Below are positions 32,701 through 44,875 of a stretch of 64,000 nucleotides of DNA, in pieces. The stretch is from Edaphochlamys debaryana (Eukaryota > Chlorophyta > Chlorophyceae > Chlamydomonadales): positions 992,001 through 1,056,000 of the forward strand of contig JAEHOE010000013.1 in NCBI GenBank assembly GCA_016858145.1. Reading direction: 5' to 3'. Within the stretch, counting starts at the first letter, position 1; each line of letters starts with the position of its first letter. The notes under the pieces are model-generated. The model saw only the letters and a program-made list of their open reading frames with translations, had not been told where the DNA came from and made no database searches. Both the position numbers and the translations under genes were made by a program.

Positions 32701-35700
32701 TGAGGCTCTCGGAGGTGAAGGCGCCGGCAGCGGGCGACGCGAGGGCGGTGGGGTCGGCGGGGTCGGGCTCCTCCGCGGTGGGAATGAGCTGCGGGGCGGC
32801 AGGGCCGGGGCACGAGCGTGATGGAATACCCACCATACTTGCACCTTACGCATGCTACCTTGCGTCGTGCCCCATACTTCTCGCCAGCTCGCCCCTCATC
32901 CCCTCACCCCCCCGCCCCCACCTTGACCGCCACCACCCGGTTGTGCAGCTCCCCCTGGAACACCATGCCCTGACCGCCCCGGCCGATCAGCCGCATCAGG
33001 CGCAGGGCGTACATGTCGGTCTGACTGGAAGCACTGGGGGGGGGGGCGAGGGGCGGGGCCGGGAAGAGGGTGTGTGTGTGTGGGGGGTAACAGGAGACAG
33101 GAAGGGCAACGCTGATCATCCGCCCACCCTTTCAGCTCTCGAGCACAAGTCAACGCACGGTCAACGCTGATTGTACGACACACACCTCGCTTCGGGCGCG
33201 CGCTGGTGCCGTACAGTGTCGATGGCGTCACGCATGCTGTTTATGAGCATGTCTGCACGTGGGCACGGCAGGAGGAGGCGTCAGGGCGCGGCAACAGGGC
33301 ACGACTGCTAGCGACCCGGACTAACTAACGCATACCCCGAGCGACGGGGGGCGGCAGCAGATGGCCTCCCCCGGCCTGCCTTTCAGGCCCGCATAGCCCG
33401 GCCAGCTGGTCGAGTCTGAGACCTTGCTGTGCCCCACATCTGGCCCTAACGAAGCGTGCGGGTTGTGTCGACGCCTGTAACACCTGCCTGTCGGTCTGTC
33501 TGTCCGGAAACGAACTCACCGAGCGTGTCGCCGGTGGCAGCGGGCAGGGCTTCAATCATGACCGAGACACCGCCGGGCTCCTCTGCAGGAGGCAGAGGGA
33601 TTCACAGAACGCGTCAGAAAGGGAAAGGCAGCGAGACATAGCGGAAATACCCCGCGTCAATGACGCAACAAGCTCTGCAGTCCGCCCACGTGCGCCCATG
33701 CAACCGCACCTGGCCACTCCGAGCAACTGCCCCACGTGAGCGCGCTGGCCAGCTGGCACGTGCCCCTGCCTGCCGTACGCGCGCCACTGCCGCCGTACGA
33801 CTGCTCCGAAGGCCAACCGCTGGACGCCCCGAAGTTCAAAAGCCCGTTACTCGCCGCCCCGCTTCCCCCAGCGCCGCTACCGCCGGCCTGGGCCTGTACG
33901 GGCCTGGGCGGGCCTGGTTGTGCCGGGCCCGCGGCGGGCCCGAACCGAGCGCTGGGGACCTGCATGGAGTGAGACGATCCGCGCCGCGACAGCGCGGGCG
34001 GGCCCTGCTGGGCCCCGGTGGATCCCGTACGGGGCCCCGTTGGGCCCGCAGGGCTGCTGCCCAGGATCATGCCGGCGAGGCAGGCCCACTCAGCGCTGAG
34101 GGCCGGGCCGTACAGAGCGGCGCAGAAGGGGCGGTGTAGGACCTGCGCAGGGGAGTGAGGTGGCGGCAGAAGGCTTTGTACCTCGTTTGCTGACCCTATG
34201 TTGATAACGAGTCAAAACGAAACACTCGAGTTATTAGGATGCGTGCGTGTTGAGGAGGGGGCTTGTACGTGTGGCCTTGCAGCCAGGCAGGGACTGACGG
34301 CGCGGGCGCGAGCGGCAACGCATCCGCCCCACACAACCCCAGCCTCAGCACCTGGCACCCCCCACGCCCCACACGACCCCATCCACCCCACCAAAGCGCA
34401 CGCTCGCGCCCCACCTGCAGCAAGTGCCTCGTCTCCTCCGCGACCTGCTCCAGAATGGCCCGCGGCACACCCTCCGTCGATGCCAGGTACAGCGCCAGCA
34501 CGGCCGGCGGCGGCGGCGGCTCCGGCCCCGTGGCGGCGGCGCCGCCAGGCAGCGCCGGAGCGCCCGTGCGACGCAGGTCGCAGCTGCCCCGGCCGCTGCC
34601 CTCGAGCCACATCATGCCCGGGTGTTGGGGCGGGCCGAGCGGGGGAGCCTGTAGGGGGGAGCCCTTGGAACGGAGCGGCAGCGCTGCGGCGGCAGCAGAG
34701 GCAGCGCAGGCAGCGGCGGCGCCGGAGAGGTCGAGCGAGGCGGCGGCGGTGCGCGGCGGGGGGAGTTGTGAGGGGGCGGGGAGGTTCGACATGCTCCGGG
34801 CCTGGGCCCGGCCCTCCTCCCGGCCGGACAGAAGCTGTAGCGCCTCGGCGTTGGGCACCAGAAAGGGGCTCGCGGGTGCGCCATCCGCCGACTGCAGAGT
34901 CTCTTGCGGCTGCAACTGCGGCTGCGATTGCGACTTGGGCGCTTGCGTCTGCGAGTTGAGGTCGCTAGCTGCAGGCAGGAACGACATTGACAGCTCGCCG
35001 TCTTCTTGTATGATGACTTGGTGCAGTCCGCCCGATGCATCGCGCTCGCTCGGAAACACGCCGCTCGCGATTCCGGTACAGGTCGACGAGGGCGACTGCG
35101 GGCGATAGTCAGATCGCGCATCGCTCGCGACCGTTGTGGACGAGCTAGCAGTTGGGAGCTGCATGGAGCCAGATGCGACCATGACCAGGCTGTTGGCGCG
35201 GCGCTTGTTTAGTAAGCGCTGGACGAGCAGCGCGTCCCTGTACGGCTGACGCTCGTCCGATAGGCCCAGAAAGGACGAGACGCTGGGCACGACGGCCGCC
35301 CAGCTCCGCGCCTCCTGCTGGCCCTGCTCCGGCGCGCCAGGCCCAGCTCCGGGCCCGGCCGGGCCCGCCAGCACGCGGGCTGAGCTGTCGGCGCTCGAGG
35401 CGGCGTGGCCGCCCTTAGTAAGCGTCGCGCCGCTGCCTGCCCTCCGCAGCAGGAGCGCTGCCACGCGAGCGGCAGACGCCGACGCAGCGGGAGCGGCGGC
35501 CGGGGCCGAGTAAGCCGCGGCGGCGCCAGAGCCAGCGGCGTTGGAGGCCTCAGCCGCCGCCGCCGCCACCGCCGCCGCCGGCCCGGCGGCTTCTAGGCGC
35601 TGGGCAAGCAGCGTCTGGGCGAGAGACGTGGTGACGGCACGGACCCTGACGGGCGCCGGCGACGCCGCCGCCAGCGCCGCTCTCCCCGACAGCGACGGCG

Positions 35701-38027
35701 GCGGCAGCGGCGACAGCGAGCCAAAGGTCCGGCCCTGCGCGCCGCCGCCGACGCCGCTGTCGACGCCGCCAACGGTCCCGGAAGGCTGCGGCGACAGCGC
35801 CGGCCGGGGCTTGCTTGCCAGCACCCTGGTCGAGGGGCTCTCCACGGGCCCACTTGCGTGCCGCAGTGGGGGCCGGCGCGAGGGGCGCGACCCGGGGCCC
35901 TCGCTCTTGCACCCTATGCCCCCCGGGCCGCTGGACGGCACCGGGAACAGCCTGCGCTCCGGCAGTGCCGTGGCCAGAGGGGGGGAGCAGGAGAGCGTGC
36001 TGAGGCGCGCGGCTGAGCCCTCATCCACCCCCGTCATCCAGCGAACGGTCTGTGCGATGGAGGGAGGGGGCGGGGGCCCCGAGCAGGGCTGCGAGCCGCA
36101 CAGTCCGAGCGACGACGCGGCGCCGTGGGAGTCGGGGTGGTTGGCTGCGGGGCTGGCGTGCTGGGCCGGGGTCAGGGAGAGAGATCCCAGGGACGGCGAG
36201 CCCGGGACGTGTTGCGTCTGGGCATGGAAGCAAGCCACCATGCCGGCACCGGGGAAGGCGACTGCGGGGCGGGGCCGGAGCGGCAGGGGTGGGGGTGGGG
36301 ATTAACCGGAGCTAGGGCGGGACGCGCACAAGCGGCAGGGGCACAAGCGGTGCGACCGGGGGTACAGCGACGGAAGCGGCGAGCAGGCCCTCTGCAGCAG
36401 CACGGCTGCCACGTGCTAACTTGAATACGGCCTACGTTCAGCTACTCCAAGCGCGTCAGGGCGCCGCGGCTCACCTGCCGGCAGTACCTCCAGGTCCAGC
36501 CTCCACGCCGCCCGCAGCCCCGCCTGCACCCCCCGCACCAGCGCGCCAACCGCCTGGTCAACGCAGCGCGCACCGCGCAGCTGGGCGGCGGCCTCGGCGG
36601 CCTGTGCGGGATAGGGCCCGGGTCAAGGGCCCGGGAAACCGCGATCGGATGATTGAGCAAGGGAGAGGGTGATTGAGCAAGGGCAAGGGTGATTGAGCAA
36701 GGGAGAGCGCGCGCAACAGACTGGATAGGGGCCGGAGCACCCCGATGGTCCCTGCCGTACTGTACGGGCACGTACCTCCTGAAGTACGGCCAGCGCCGTG
36801 GGCCCCGCCAGCAGCACGCCCGACAGGAAGCCCGCCAGCCCGACCAGCTCCGAGGTGTCGTACAGGGGCTCGCATGGCGGACTGCGCGTTGGAACAAAGA
36901 ATCTCGAGCCCTCATGCCTGGCTGGTATATGGGCAGGACCCCTGCGCAGAGACCGCTGGCTGTTCGAGGCCAACGCTCGCACCTCTCCCGCCCCTGTGCG
37001 CAAGCCCACCTTTGGAGTGCGGCTGCGAGGGCGGCCTCCGGGGCCATGATCAGCAGGCTGCCGTACACCCCCGCTCCCCGGCGCAGCGGCAGCAGCAGGA
37101 GCGTGAGGGGCGGCGCTGCGCCTGGGGTGCGCGAGCTGCTCGGCTGCGGCAGGGCAGCGCTGGGGCCCGGTAGAAGTTGGGGCCCTTTCGCCCGGTACTG
37201 GACCATAAGGGCTTGGAAGTCGGGAGGCAGCGGCTTGGCTGGGCCGCGGGTGTCCGAGTGGGCGACAGGGAGCTGTGGGGGCATGCGTTTAAAGGGGCGG
37301 GGCAGGGTAAGCTAGGATGTGGTTACGGTCGCACACGGATTGGGAAACATGCGTGGGGAATTTTGCCGAGGTCCAGAGGGGTGCAGGCCTACACGCCACA
37401 ACCTACTCAACACACCCCGACCTCGCCACGGATGCCCACAGGCCGCCCCGTTGGCAGCTGCGCCGGTGCTATGCACAGCACCGGATCATCGGTTATGCGC
37501 CTCTGCCTTTAGCCGCGCACCCATCCCGCCTTGTGAACCCATCCCTTGCCTCCCACCCACCCCGGTCTCAAGTACGCGGGCATGGGAGCTGGGCGCCAGG
37601 GTCTGGCCCGGCCAGGGGCCTGCCTCCGGGGCGCAGCTGCCGACGGCCTCGACGCTGCCCGCTGGGAGCAGCTCCGCCCCCGGGCCAGCGCTGTGGACCA
37701 CCACCGCATAGGACCCGTCGGCTGCGTATAGCAGCAAGCTATGGGCAAGGAGGGGAAGGAAAATGGGGGGTTACGAGGCAAGTGGAGAACGGGGCGGGGC
37801 GACCCCGAGTCGACGTCGGGGTTGTGTGGCTGTGGCTTGTATGGATCGCGAGAAACGGTCTTTACTTGCCTCACAAGCGCTGCGCCCGATGCGTTGACGA
37901 TCGCGTTGAGTTGCTCTTTCCATAGCTCCGCCGGCAGGACGGTGGACGGTGGACGGTGCAGGACGGCCTCCTCCACAGAATTGCGAAGCAGTTGCGGTCG
38001 CTCAAGCGCGGAAGTGGTGCGTCGTTC
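29798..38027 (-). CDS. GAF-region protein kinase (5' end not resolved)
   Basis: Twenty exons keep phase (5' to 3'): 38027-37870, 37738-37561, 37272-37010, 36881-36776, 36601-36475, 36261-34415, 34142-33710, 33582-33520, 33252-33186, 33033-32922, 32788-32474, 32336-32237, 31978-31952, 31714-31619, 31407-31219, 31037-30921, 30802-30762, 30580-30456, 30199-30184, 29962-29798; 1,514 residues from the first exon found. Residues 1-290 look like a GAF sensor (YAADGSYAVVVHSAG, GVYGSLLIMAPE, AGMVACFH). A 600-residue Ala/Ser/Pro-rich linker follows. The kinase domain starts near 1090: glycine loop IGRGGQGMVF, VVAVK (K1118), MEYCDGGTL, HCDLKPAN (D1337), DFG (1361-1363), APE (1393-1395), DVYSFGIMMWECAMG. 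All catalytic residues are present, but HRD reads HCD. A low-complexity insert of about 80 residues sits after the catalytic lysine. TKL-like Ser/Thr kinase is the best guess. No in-frame ATG joins exon 38027, so a first exon is missing. Confidence 0.85.
31843..31890. repeat. Short tandem repeat of ACTAGTAAGG-like units
   Basis: Four to five imperfect 10-bp units in a kinase-gene intron. Confidence 0.75.
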
Positions 38028-38242
38028 CTGTATAGCACATGAATGCGAGTCTAGCGCGACGCCGCTCACAGACCGCGCTTGCTCGCGGACGGGGCCACAG
38101 ACATGGGGTTCAACGGACCTTCGCCGACGACTGCTCCCTCAGCGGTGCTTCTGGCACGCTGGGCTCTCTCCTGACTTCAGGTGACGGCTGTCGGGGAGCG
38201 ACCCCGAGGCAGCAGCGGTTTGCAATTCGGCTAAGCATGGGC

Positions 38243-38598
38243 GACCGCCATTCCAAGCCACAGCGGGCCTGACTTTCTATCAAGTGGATGAGCAGGCGTT
38301 GTGCAAGTAGGTGAGCGCACAGGAGTCAGACATTACGCAGCGGCCAGCATCTTACCGGGTCAATCAGTCGCTTTCTTGCCTGATCGCGATTCGCATGGCG
38401 CGCTTTTCCGCTCGCTTTTCCCACTCAGGCTACTCGAGTGCAAAGCGTGCACGTCAAGTATTAGCTGGACACAAGAAAAACAGTGCTTCTCGCTAGGTAA
38501 CCGCTGTCCAGGGTCGCTGTCCGGTGTCCAGATTAGCGACCGCGTTCCGTACTCCGTCACGGGGCACCGCAGTTCCTCTTCCCCGCTTCCTCTTCCCC
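38243..38598. repeat. Dispersed repeat family 2, copy A
   Basis: About 350 bp, very similar to 41229-41578 in the same orientation. The shared part runs from CCACAGCGGGCCTG through ACAAGAAAAACAGTGCTTC to CTCCGTCACGGGGC. No coding capacity, poly(A) tail or clear terminal inverted repeat is seen, so the element class is unknown. Confidence 0.85.
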
Positions 38599-38696
38599 GC
38601 AGTAACCGGGCCACAAATCAGGGGCTCCCGGCCCCTCGCGCCTCCATGTGCCTCCCAAGGGCGGGAGCAGGGCATACATACATCGCGCCTCCATAT

Positions 38697-38701
38697 TTAC
38701 A
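38697..38701 (-). terminator. Candidate poly(A) signal (TGTAA on the minus strand) for the TraB gene
   Basis: TTACA on the plus strand, about 630 bases past the TraB stop codon. Confidence 0.35.
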
Positions 38702-39328
38702 TCGCGCCCATTTCGTCCCCCGAGTCTCCGCGCAACCACGCACTCCGTTCCCTCCGCGCAAGCCACTTCCTCCAAGGGTGCCCCCCCCCCAGGGTGCCCT
38801 GCGCAACCCCACAGTAAGCGGCGCCACGCAACGGCCTCTCACGCTTCCAGCCGCCTCGGCCCACGAGTCCAATGCTCCTGCCCACAACCTGCCCATTCAG
38901 CCTCCCGCTTGTGCCCACAGCACCTCCTGCGCCCCGCCCCAGAGCCCGTACTTCCCTGCGCCAGGCGCAGGGGCACGGGGGAGACACGTGGCCTACGCCG
39001 TACGTCGTCCTCATGTAACCTTTGTACCGCGACCTCTCCAACGCACAAAGAGGCCTGATGTATCATCGCCCAGATGCGGCACCCGCCAACACCCAGCCGC
39101 CTTCCCATCCACAAAAGCCAGGCCACAGTACATACATGAGGCAGACGTAACATCACCTCATCAGCCGTGTGCGTATCGGCCTGCGGTTGCTGGCCGTGCG
39201 TGACGGCGTGAGTCGAGGTGAGCCCCATCCCCCTCAGCCCTCAGGACCGCGGCAAACAGGCAAGGAGTCGCCACCCGCCCGCCCCCCGGCACGCTTCACA
39301 TAACCCCCCGCCCCGCTACCCCGAGCGG

Positions 39329-42300
39329 TTACCGCCTGCCCGTGCCTTGCCGCAGCTCCCTCCGCCTCGCCTCCGCCTCCGCCTCCGCCCGCTGCAGGGT
39401 TCGCCGCAGCCGGGTCGCGTGCGTGCGCCCCACCACCGCCACCAGCCGCCGGCAGGGGCCGCCGCCGCGGCCCCCCGATGCCGCCAGTTGCTGCAGGGCG
39501 GAGAGGAAGTGCGCCTCGCGGCCGACCTACGACGCGTGGGGAAGGGGTGGGGCCAGGCACTCGGTCGACAGTCAAGGGCTTCGAGTGCTAGTGCTACTGC
39601 TGATAGACGCAGCGCCCGTAGAGGTTTGGGAGTGTGGGTACTTGGGAAGGCGCAGTGGGGTTGCGTGCGGTGTCCTTGGCCCCTTCTCCACTGCTTCGGA
39701 GGCCAGTGTGCTGCCGTACAGTTGTTGCCATGTCAAAAGCGTGCCGTTCTTCATTTCTGGCAGCCCGAGCCAGATCTGATCCCTCCACCGTCCACACCCG
39801 AGTCCTCCACCCCCAACCCCGACCGCGCCAAGCCCCTCACCGTCAGTTGGTGGTGCTGCGCCGCCACGTCACGCCCCACGCGCGCCTCATCGCTCCACAG
39901 CGCCTCCGTGGCATCCACGTACGACAGATACGCATCTGGGCCCATGCACTGCGGCGGATCCAAGATTGTACGGACGCTTGGCGCTGTTTGGATCAGCCAG
40001 CTCGCCGCCGCCCTTCACCGCGGCTGCCACACAGCACCCTAGCATGGTCCCCGGCCCCCAGCACAACCGCCCTCGCCAGCACTGTCCCGTGCTTTAAGCC
40101 ATCGCTATCATGAACCGCCCGCCCCACCCACCTGCGGCATGTACGACACCAGCTGCATCTCCAGCATCTGTCGTACGAGTCACACAGGGAAGCGGCACGT
40201 GCGGGTCAGCCGGCACGTGTGGAAAGCGGAATCCCGTACTGAACAGTGCTCGACAGGTGAGCCAAAGCAGGGCCAGCACAGAGCAAACACAGCGGCCAGA
40301 GCTCGGATGAGGGCATAGGCTTGTCTTGAGCGCGCCCATGCACACCAACAAAACGAACCATGCACTACCGTACTGGTAGCTGCCCCCGAGGCTGGCTGTC
40401 CATGTGTCCTCTCCCCTGGCAAGCAGGCCTGCAGCAGCCGCCGCCCTGCCTCACCCGCGCCATGTGCCCGGGGGGCACCGCGGCCATCCACTGCCGGAAG
40501 CCCTGCGCCACGGCGGGGGGGAGGCAGGCGAACGCCAGCCGCCGCGCCTCCTCCTCCAGCGCCGCCAGGGCGCCTGCGGCACACGCAGTAGTGATACGGG
40601 GGAGTGGGGTGGGCGTCAGGGCGGCAGAGGGACGGACTCCAAAGAGGGCGCAGAGAGCAGTGTCCGCCCGCTATATTCGTCCATGACAGACAGAAAGGCA
40701 CTAACAGGATCGTAACGTGGTGGTGATGAGCACGCGGGCACAACCACAGAGACCCCGCATGCATGCTGCACGCGACAGCCCCGACAGCCCCGACAGCCCC
40801 GACAGCCCCGACAGCCCCGACAGCCCCGACAGCCCCGACAGCCCCGCCCGAGCGACCGGGCTGTGGACACGGGGGCACCCGGCGCCCCGCGCGGGCTCTC
40901 GCTCGCTTACCAGGGCTGGCGGGGGCCCCGCCTGTGAGGGGCCCCGCCGCGAGCCGGGCGTAGGCGGCTGGGTCGTCCACCTCTATGCCGTGGAGGGGGA
41001 GGCCTGTGGGGGGTTAGGGGGGTAGGGGGGGAAGGGGAGGGTCAGCAAGGTGGCTTGGGGGGCGGCCAGCAGGGGGGTATGTGGGAGGCAGAGCACACAG
41101 GAGGGGGCACAACCAAGGAGTTGGGTTGGGCGGCCACGTGGGACCAACAGACGCGCAGGAGAAGAAGCCCCATAAACACCGCCTCTCAACCTTTCCACCG
41201 TCCTCCGTTTGCCAGCTTTGCCTCCCCGCCACCCGCCAATCCAACCCACAGCGGGCCTGGCTCTCCATCAAGAGGATGAGCAGGCTTTGTGCAAGGAGAT
41301 GAGCGCACAGGAGTCAGACATTACGCAGCGGCCAGCATCTTACCGGGTCAATCGCCAGGAAAAGGCGCCTGATCGCGATTCGCATGGCGCGCTTTTCGCT
41401 CGCTTTTCCCACCCGGCTACTCGTTCACGTCAAGTCTTAGCTGGGCACAAGAAAAACAGTGCTTCTCGCTAGGTAACCGCTGTCCGGGGTCGCTGTCCTG
41501 TGTCCAGATTTAGCGACCGTGTCCCGTACTCCGTCACGGGGCGCCCGAGCACCCGCAGTTCCTCTTCCCCGCTTCCGCCACGCCCCACAGTCAACACCTC
41601 TTACCCTCACCTCTCATCCTAAATATCTTCCTCCCTGCCTCCATGGCACCATCCCTGCACCCCGGCTGCCTCTGTACCCCCGCCCCCCACACACACCCCA
41701 CCCCCACGCATCCAGCTGCTCCCATAACACCGCCCCTGCTGCCGCCCCTGCTCCGCCGCCCTGGCCCCCACGCACCCCCCTGCTGCCGCTCCCCCCCACC
41801 CCCACGCACCCAGCTGCTCTGATAGCACCGCCGCAGCCACCTTCTCGCTCAGCGCCAGCTCCCGAGCGGCGAAGCAGCACAGCAGCTTGTGGGGGCTGCA
41901 GGGGGGGGTGCGGGGGGGCAGGGCAGGGCACACAGCGTGCTGAGCACACGATACCCACGCTCCCACTGGCTCGCACTGCCCACGTAAGCACCGGTACCTG
42001 TGACTTCGCAGAACACAGAGAATAGGGCGCCCAGATAGGGTACGACGCCCCCTGCCGAGCTCTTCGTCTGCTCTGCCCTGGCCCAGTCAGTAGCATGCGG
42101 GCGCATACCGTGGCCCCGGCCTCGCCTGAGTGCGGAGGAGAAGGACGAGGCCGCCGCCGCCATCGCCCCGGGTGACTCCGCCAGCGATGCGTCGGGCCGG
42201 CCCTCAGCCGCCTGCTCCCGGTGGTGGGGTCGGGGGTGGGTTGGGGGGTGGGGTGGGGTGTTGGCCAAATACGCACGATCGGTACTTGCGATAAGTCAGC

Positions 42301-44016
42301 AGACGCATAACCTTATCTCCAGGAAAGCAGGACGATACTAAGCAGGGAAGGCAGAACGTTGCCAGCACTGTAAGGCTGGAAAGCTCGGGCATCACCGTAC
42401 CGCCGAGTCTCACTCCGGCCTCGCTCTGCTACGCTCAGCACGCGTCCTCGCTACCGGTGTACCTGGTTGGCCTCCACCAGGCTGGCATGCCACTCCAGCC
42501 TTAAGGGGGGAGGGGGTGTAAAGGCACAGGGGGGGCAGAGGGATTCTTAGGGAAGGGAGGGGTAGAGGCAAAGGGGGGAGGGGAGGAGGGGAGATGAGGT
42601 ACAGGGGACGAACTCGGCCAGGGGCAGAGGCAGGGGCAGGGGGGGCAGAAGGGGATGGGCAGGAACCGGACAGGGGGAAGAGGCGAAGCCATTTCACTTT
42701 TCACTCCCTTGCCTGCCCTCTGCCAAACCCCTGTCCCCCCTCACCGCTCCTCGAGGCTCACAAACGACAGCGTCTCCTGCGGGGCCGGGCAGGGGGCCCG
42801 TGCGTGGGGGCGAGGGCCCGCGGGACACGTGGACAGATATGACGGCAAGACACATGGCCACGTGTGCCGGCGGGACACATGGCCATATGCAACCCACGGC
42901 ACCAAGCTGTGTCCTGCTGCGGCTCCTTCCACAGACACAGGCCGCAAGAGGTCCGTTGCCGTCCGCCGGCCTCTGCTTCCCTGCCCCAACCACCAGCACC
43001 AGCCCCGAGGCCCGTCCACGTGCGGGCTTTCCTCCCTCCCCCCCTCCCCCTCTCCCTCTACCCTCCAAGATCCTCCTCCCCCCCTGCCTGCAGGTCCCTC
43101 AGGGGCGCCTCCATGAGCCGCCCCAGCAGGTCCTCCGCCACGGCCCCCCCCAGGCGGCCGTAGGCGGGCAGGAAGGACTGCCGGGCCTCCAACGCGATCG
43201 CGTCGGGGGAGGAGAGGTTGATGGCGTCACACACAAACCTGACAGGGGGGGAGGGGGAGGGAGGTGGTTGGGCGGGGGAGGAAGGCAGGCAAAAGGGAAG
43301 ATCAGCAGAGGGGTGTGTGTGGGTGAAGGACGGTGTTCCGGGGGGCGGAGCGGCAGGCGAAGATGGGCTGCAGCAGGGGGTCGACGCAAGGCATGCTGCC
43401 GGCAGGCTTGCGACGTTACGGCACCCACCTCAGGTTGGTCGGGTCCCGATGGAACAGCCCCACCAGCGTGAGCTCGCACACGTGCGTTCCGCCCCCCGCC
43501 ATGGGAACCTCCAGCTGTGAGGGGGGCAGGGTGGTGCAGGGCTAGTTGAGGAGGAGAGCTCCAGGTTGGAATGCCTGACATCGATAGGTGGCTTCGGGGA
43601 CCGGTGGCGCCCAAAGCATGGGCGGCTGAGGCGGTGGTGTTGGGGCCCTCCATCCCGGGCGGGTACCATCGAGCTCGATCCCCCCGGGGATCCCCCGGGG
43701 TCACCTGAAGGAGCTCGCGCGCCTCTGTTCTTCGGCCGTCCCAAGCCGCGCCCCAGGCTTGTCGGACCGCTTTCGGGGGCTCGCCACAGTCCTCGGCAGC
43801 CATGTGTGCCGCGACGCACTCGTTGAGCACATCTTCAAGCGACAGCTGTTGCTGATACGCAGAAGCTACGCACACCAGTTGCTTCCCCAGTCGGTGTGGA
43901 GCAGTAGGATATCGCCGACGGCAGGGCACCGGCCATGCTGCGGCAGCTTGCGGCATTCTTCGCCCGCACTCTCGGCTTCGCGCCCATGCCTGATCTTTAT
44001 TTCTTAATGCCTGCAT
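39329..44016 (-). CDS. TraB/TIKI-family domain protein
   Basis: Twelve exons keep phase (5' to 3'): 44016-43705, 43514-43429, 43238-43088, 42776-42745, 42499-42463, 42211-42126, 41895-41810, 41003-40911, 40573-40455, 40167-40132, 39948-39841, 39526-39329; 447 aa, ending TAA. The TraB/TIKI fold is recognised from its two GX2H motifs: ELTLVGLFHRD (G123, H126), followed by a helix and SSPDAIALEAR as in 'P-D-x-V-x-x-E', and VAVVGRTH (G415, H418) after REAHFLSALQQLA. This family is proposed to be metal-dependent peptidases or hydrolases; in plants such proteins are found on mitochondria and plastids. The first 50 residues are basic and could be a targeting sequence or wrongly included: an acceptor-like CAG inside the first exon offers a later start. 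Two introns (after 43088 and 42126) need GC donors. Intron 7 contains a family 2 repeat. Confidence 0.72.
40777..40848. repeat. Tandem GACAGCCCC 9-bp minisatellite
   Basis: About eight perfect units in the TraB-gene intron between exons 41003-40911 and 40573-40455. Confidence 0.95.
41229..41578. repeat. Dispersed repeat family 2, copy B
   Basis: Inserted in the TraB-gene intron 41004-41809. Same orientation as copy A at 38243-38598 and shorter by a few small deletions. Confidence 0.85.
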
Positions 44017-44311
44017 TGTGATGCGAGTTACGAATAGACTTCTATCGGCCAGAGGTAACTAACACCACCTGGTGGTGCCCGAGGCTCTGTCCGTGCAGGG
44101 CTCAGGTCAACGCATTGTCTAGCGCTATGTAACAAGCATCTAAGTATGCTGTGGGCGCGGGGGCGTCGGGCCGCTCTTGAGGACGAGGCCGAGGGGCCCG
44201 ACACGGCGCAACACCCCCGGCCATCTCGGCCCTCCCGTCACCCTGAGCCCTCGCCGCCAGTCTCTGCCTCGGGATACACCTTTGGAGCCTCCGTTTGCAG
44301 CGCTTGAACGT

Positions 44312-44515
44312 GCCTCAAGTCTCAAGGGCGAAGCACCAACAAGGGTACCTGTCTTCCTCATGACACTGCAAAGGGCTGAGCCCCAAACCCCGCTAGGCCA
44401 GGCAGCACCGGGCCGACCGGGGCCGCGCACTTGAGCACTACGCCCCTCTACGCCCCACAGCGCACGAACTAACCCACGCCGCCGTAGTTAGGGGACTTTG
44501 CAACCCCGCATATGC
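44312..44515 (-). repeat. Dispersed repeat family 1, minus-oriented copy
   Basis: Its reverse complement matches 57968-58165 over about 200 bp: GGGGTTGC, CCCTAACT, GGCGGCGTGGGTT, GCGCTGTGGGGCGTAG, GGGGTTTGGGGCTC and the tail up to ACTTGAGGC. Confidence 0.8.
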
Positions 44516-44631
44516 CGGAGAGCCGGACGTGCTGGCTGCTGGGCGTGGATGGACGGACGCAGGAGGGGCACTGGTATGAGGTACGCCTGACAACGAGGTG
44601 GACTTGCAAGTGCCGCCGATACCTGAATTGG

Positions 44632-44636
44632 TTACA
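44632..44636 (-). terminator. Candidate poly(A) signal (TGTAA on the minus strand) for the CTLH/CRA gene
   Basis: TTACA on the plus strand, about 240 bases past the stop codon at 44876-44878. Confidence 0.45.
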
Positions 44637-44875
44637 TGGCGGACGGAGGCTGCCTCTCTGTTCTTAAGCGCTCTCAGCTCAACCGCGCCGACCCTGCGGC
44701 CCCCCTGCCTTCCCCCGCAATGGACACCCCCACCTTCGCCTGCTGGCCCTCTCGCGCTCCGAGGGCCCAGCCCTACCCCACCTTCACCTGCTGGCCACGC
44801 CAACTGCGCAACTGCTGCCCCCGTGTCCTCGGCCCTAGTTACCCCCCGACCCCTCCTCCCCCAAACCCCGATCCT

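Larger units (their letters stand above)
38028..39328. other. Intergenic region with dispersed repeat family 2 and the TraB-gene 3' UTR
   Basis: Must hold the missing 5' end and promoter of the kinase gene. A minus-strand frame reaches a stop at 38139-38141 without an ATG in phase. The rest is a repeat copy (38243-38598) and probable 3' UTR of the TraB gene, with TTACA at 38697-38701. Confidence 0.5.
44017..44875. other. Intergenic between the TraB and CTLH/CRA genes
   Basis: Contains the TraB promoter side, a copy of repeat family 1 (44312-44515) and, near 44632, the probable poly(A) signal of the CTLH/CRA gene. No coding exon is seen. Confidence 0.55.

Noticed and set aside
40777..40848. 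Regular direct repeats that might suggest a CRISPR array
   Set aside because: The 9-bp units are contiguous with no spacers and lie in an intron of a eukaryotic gene.
42120..42211. GT donor (GTATGC) for the TraB exon ending near 42110
   Set aside because: It would leave phase 1, while the next exon needs phase 2; the GC donor at 42125 restores the frame.
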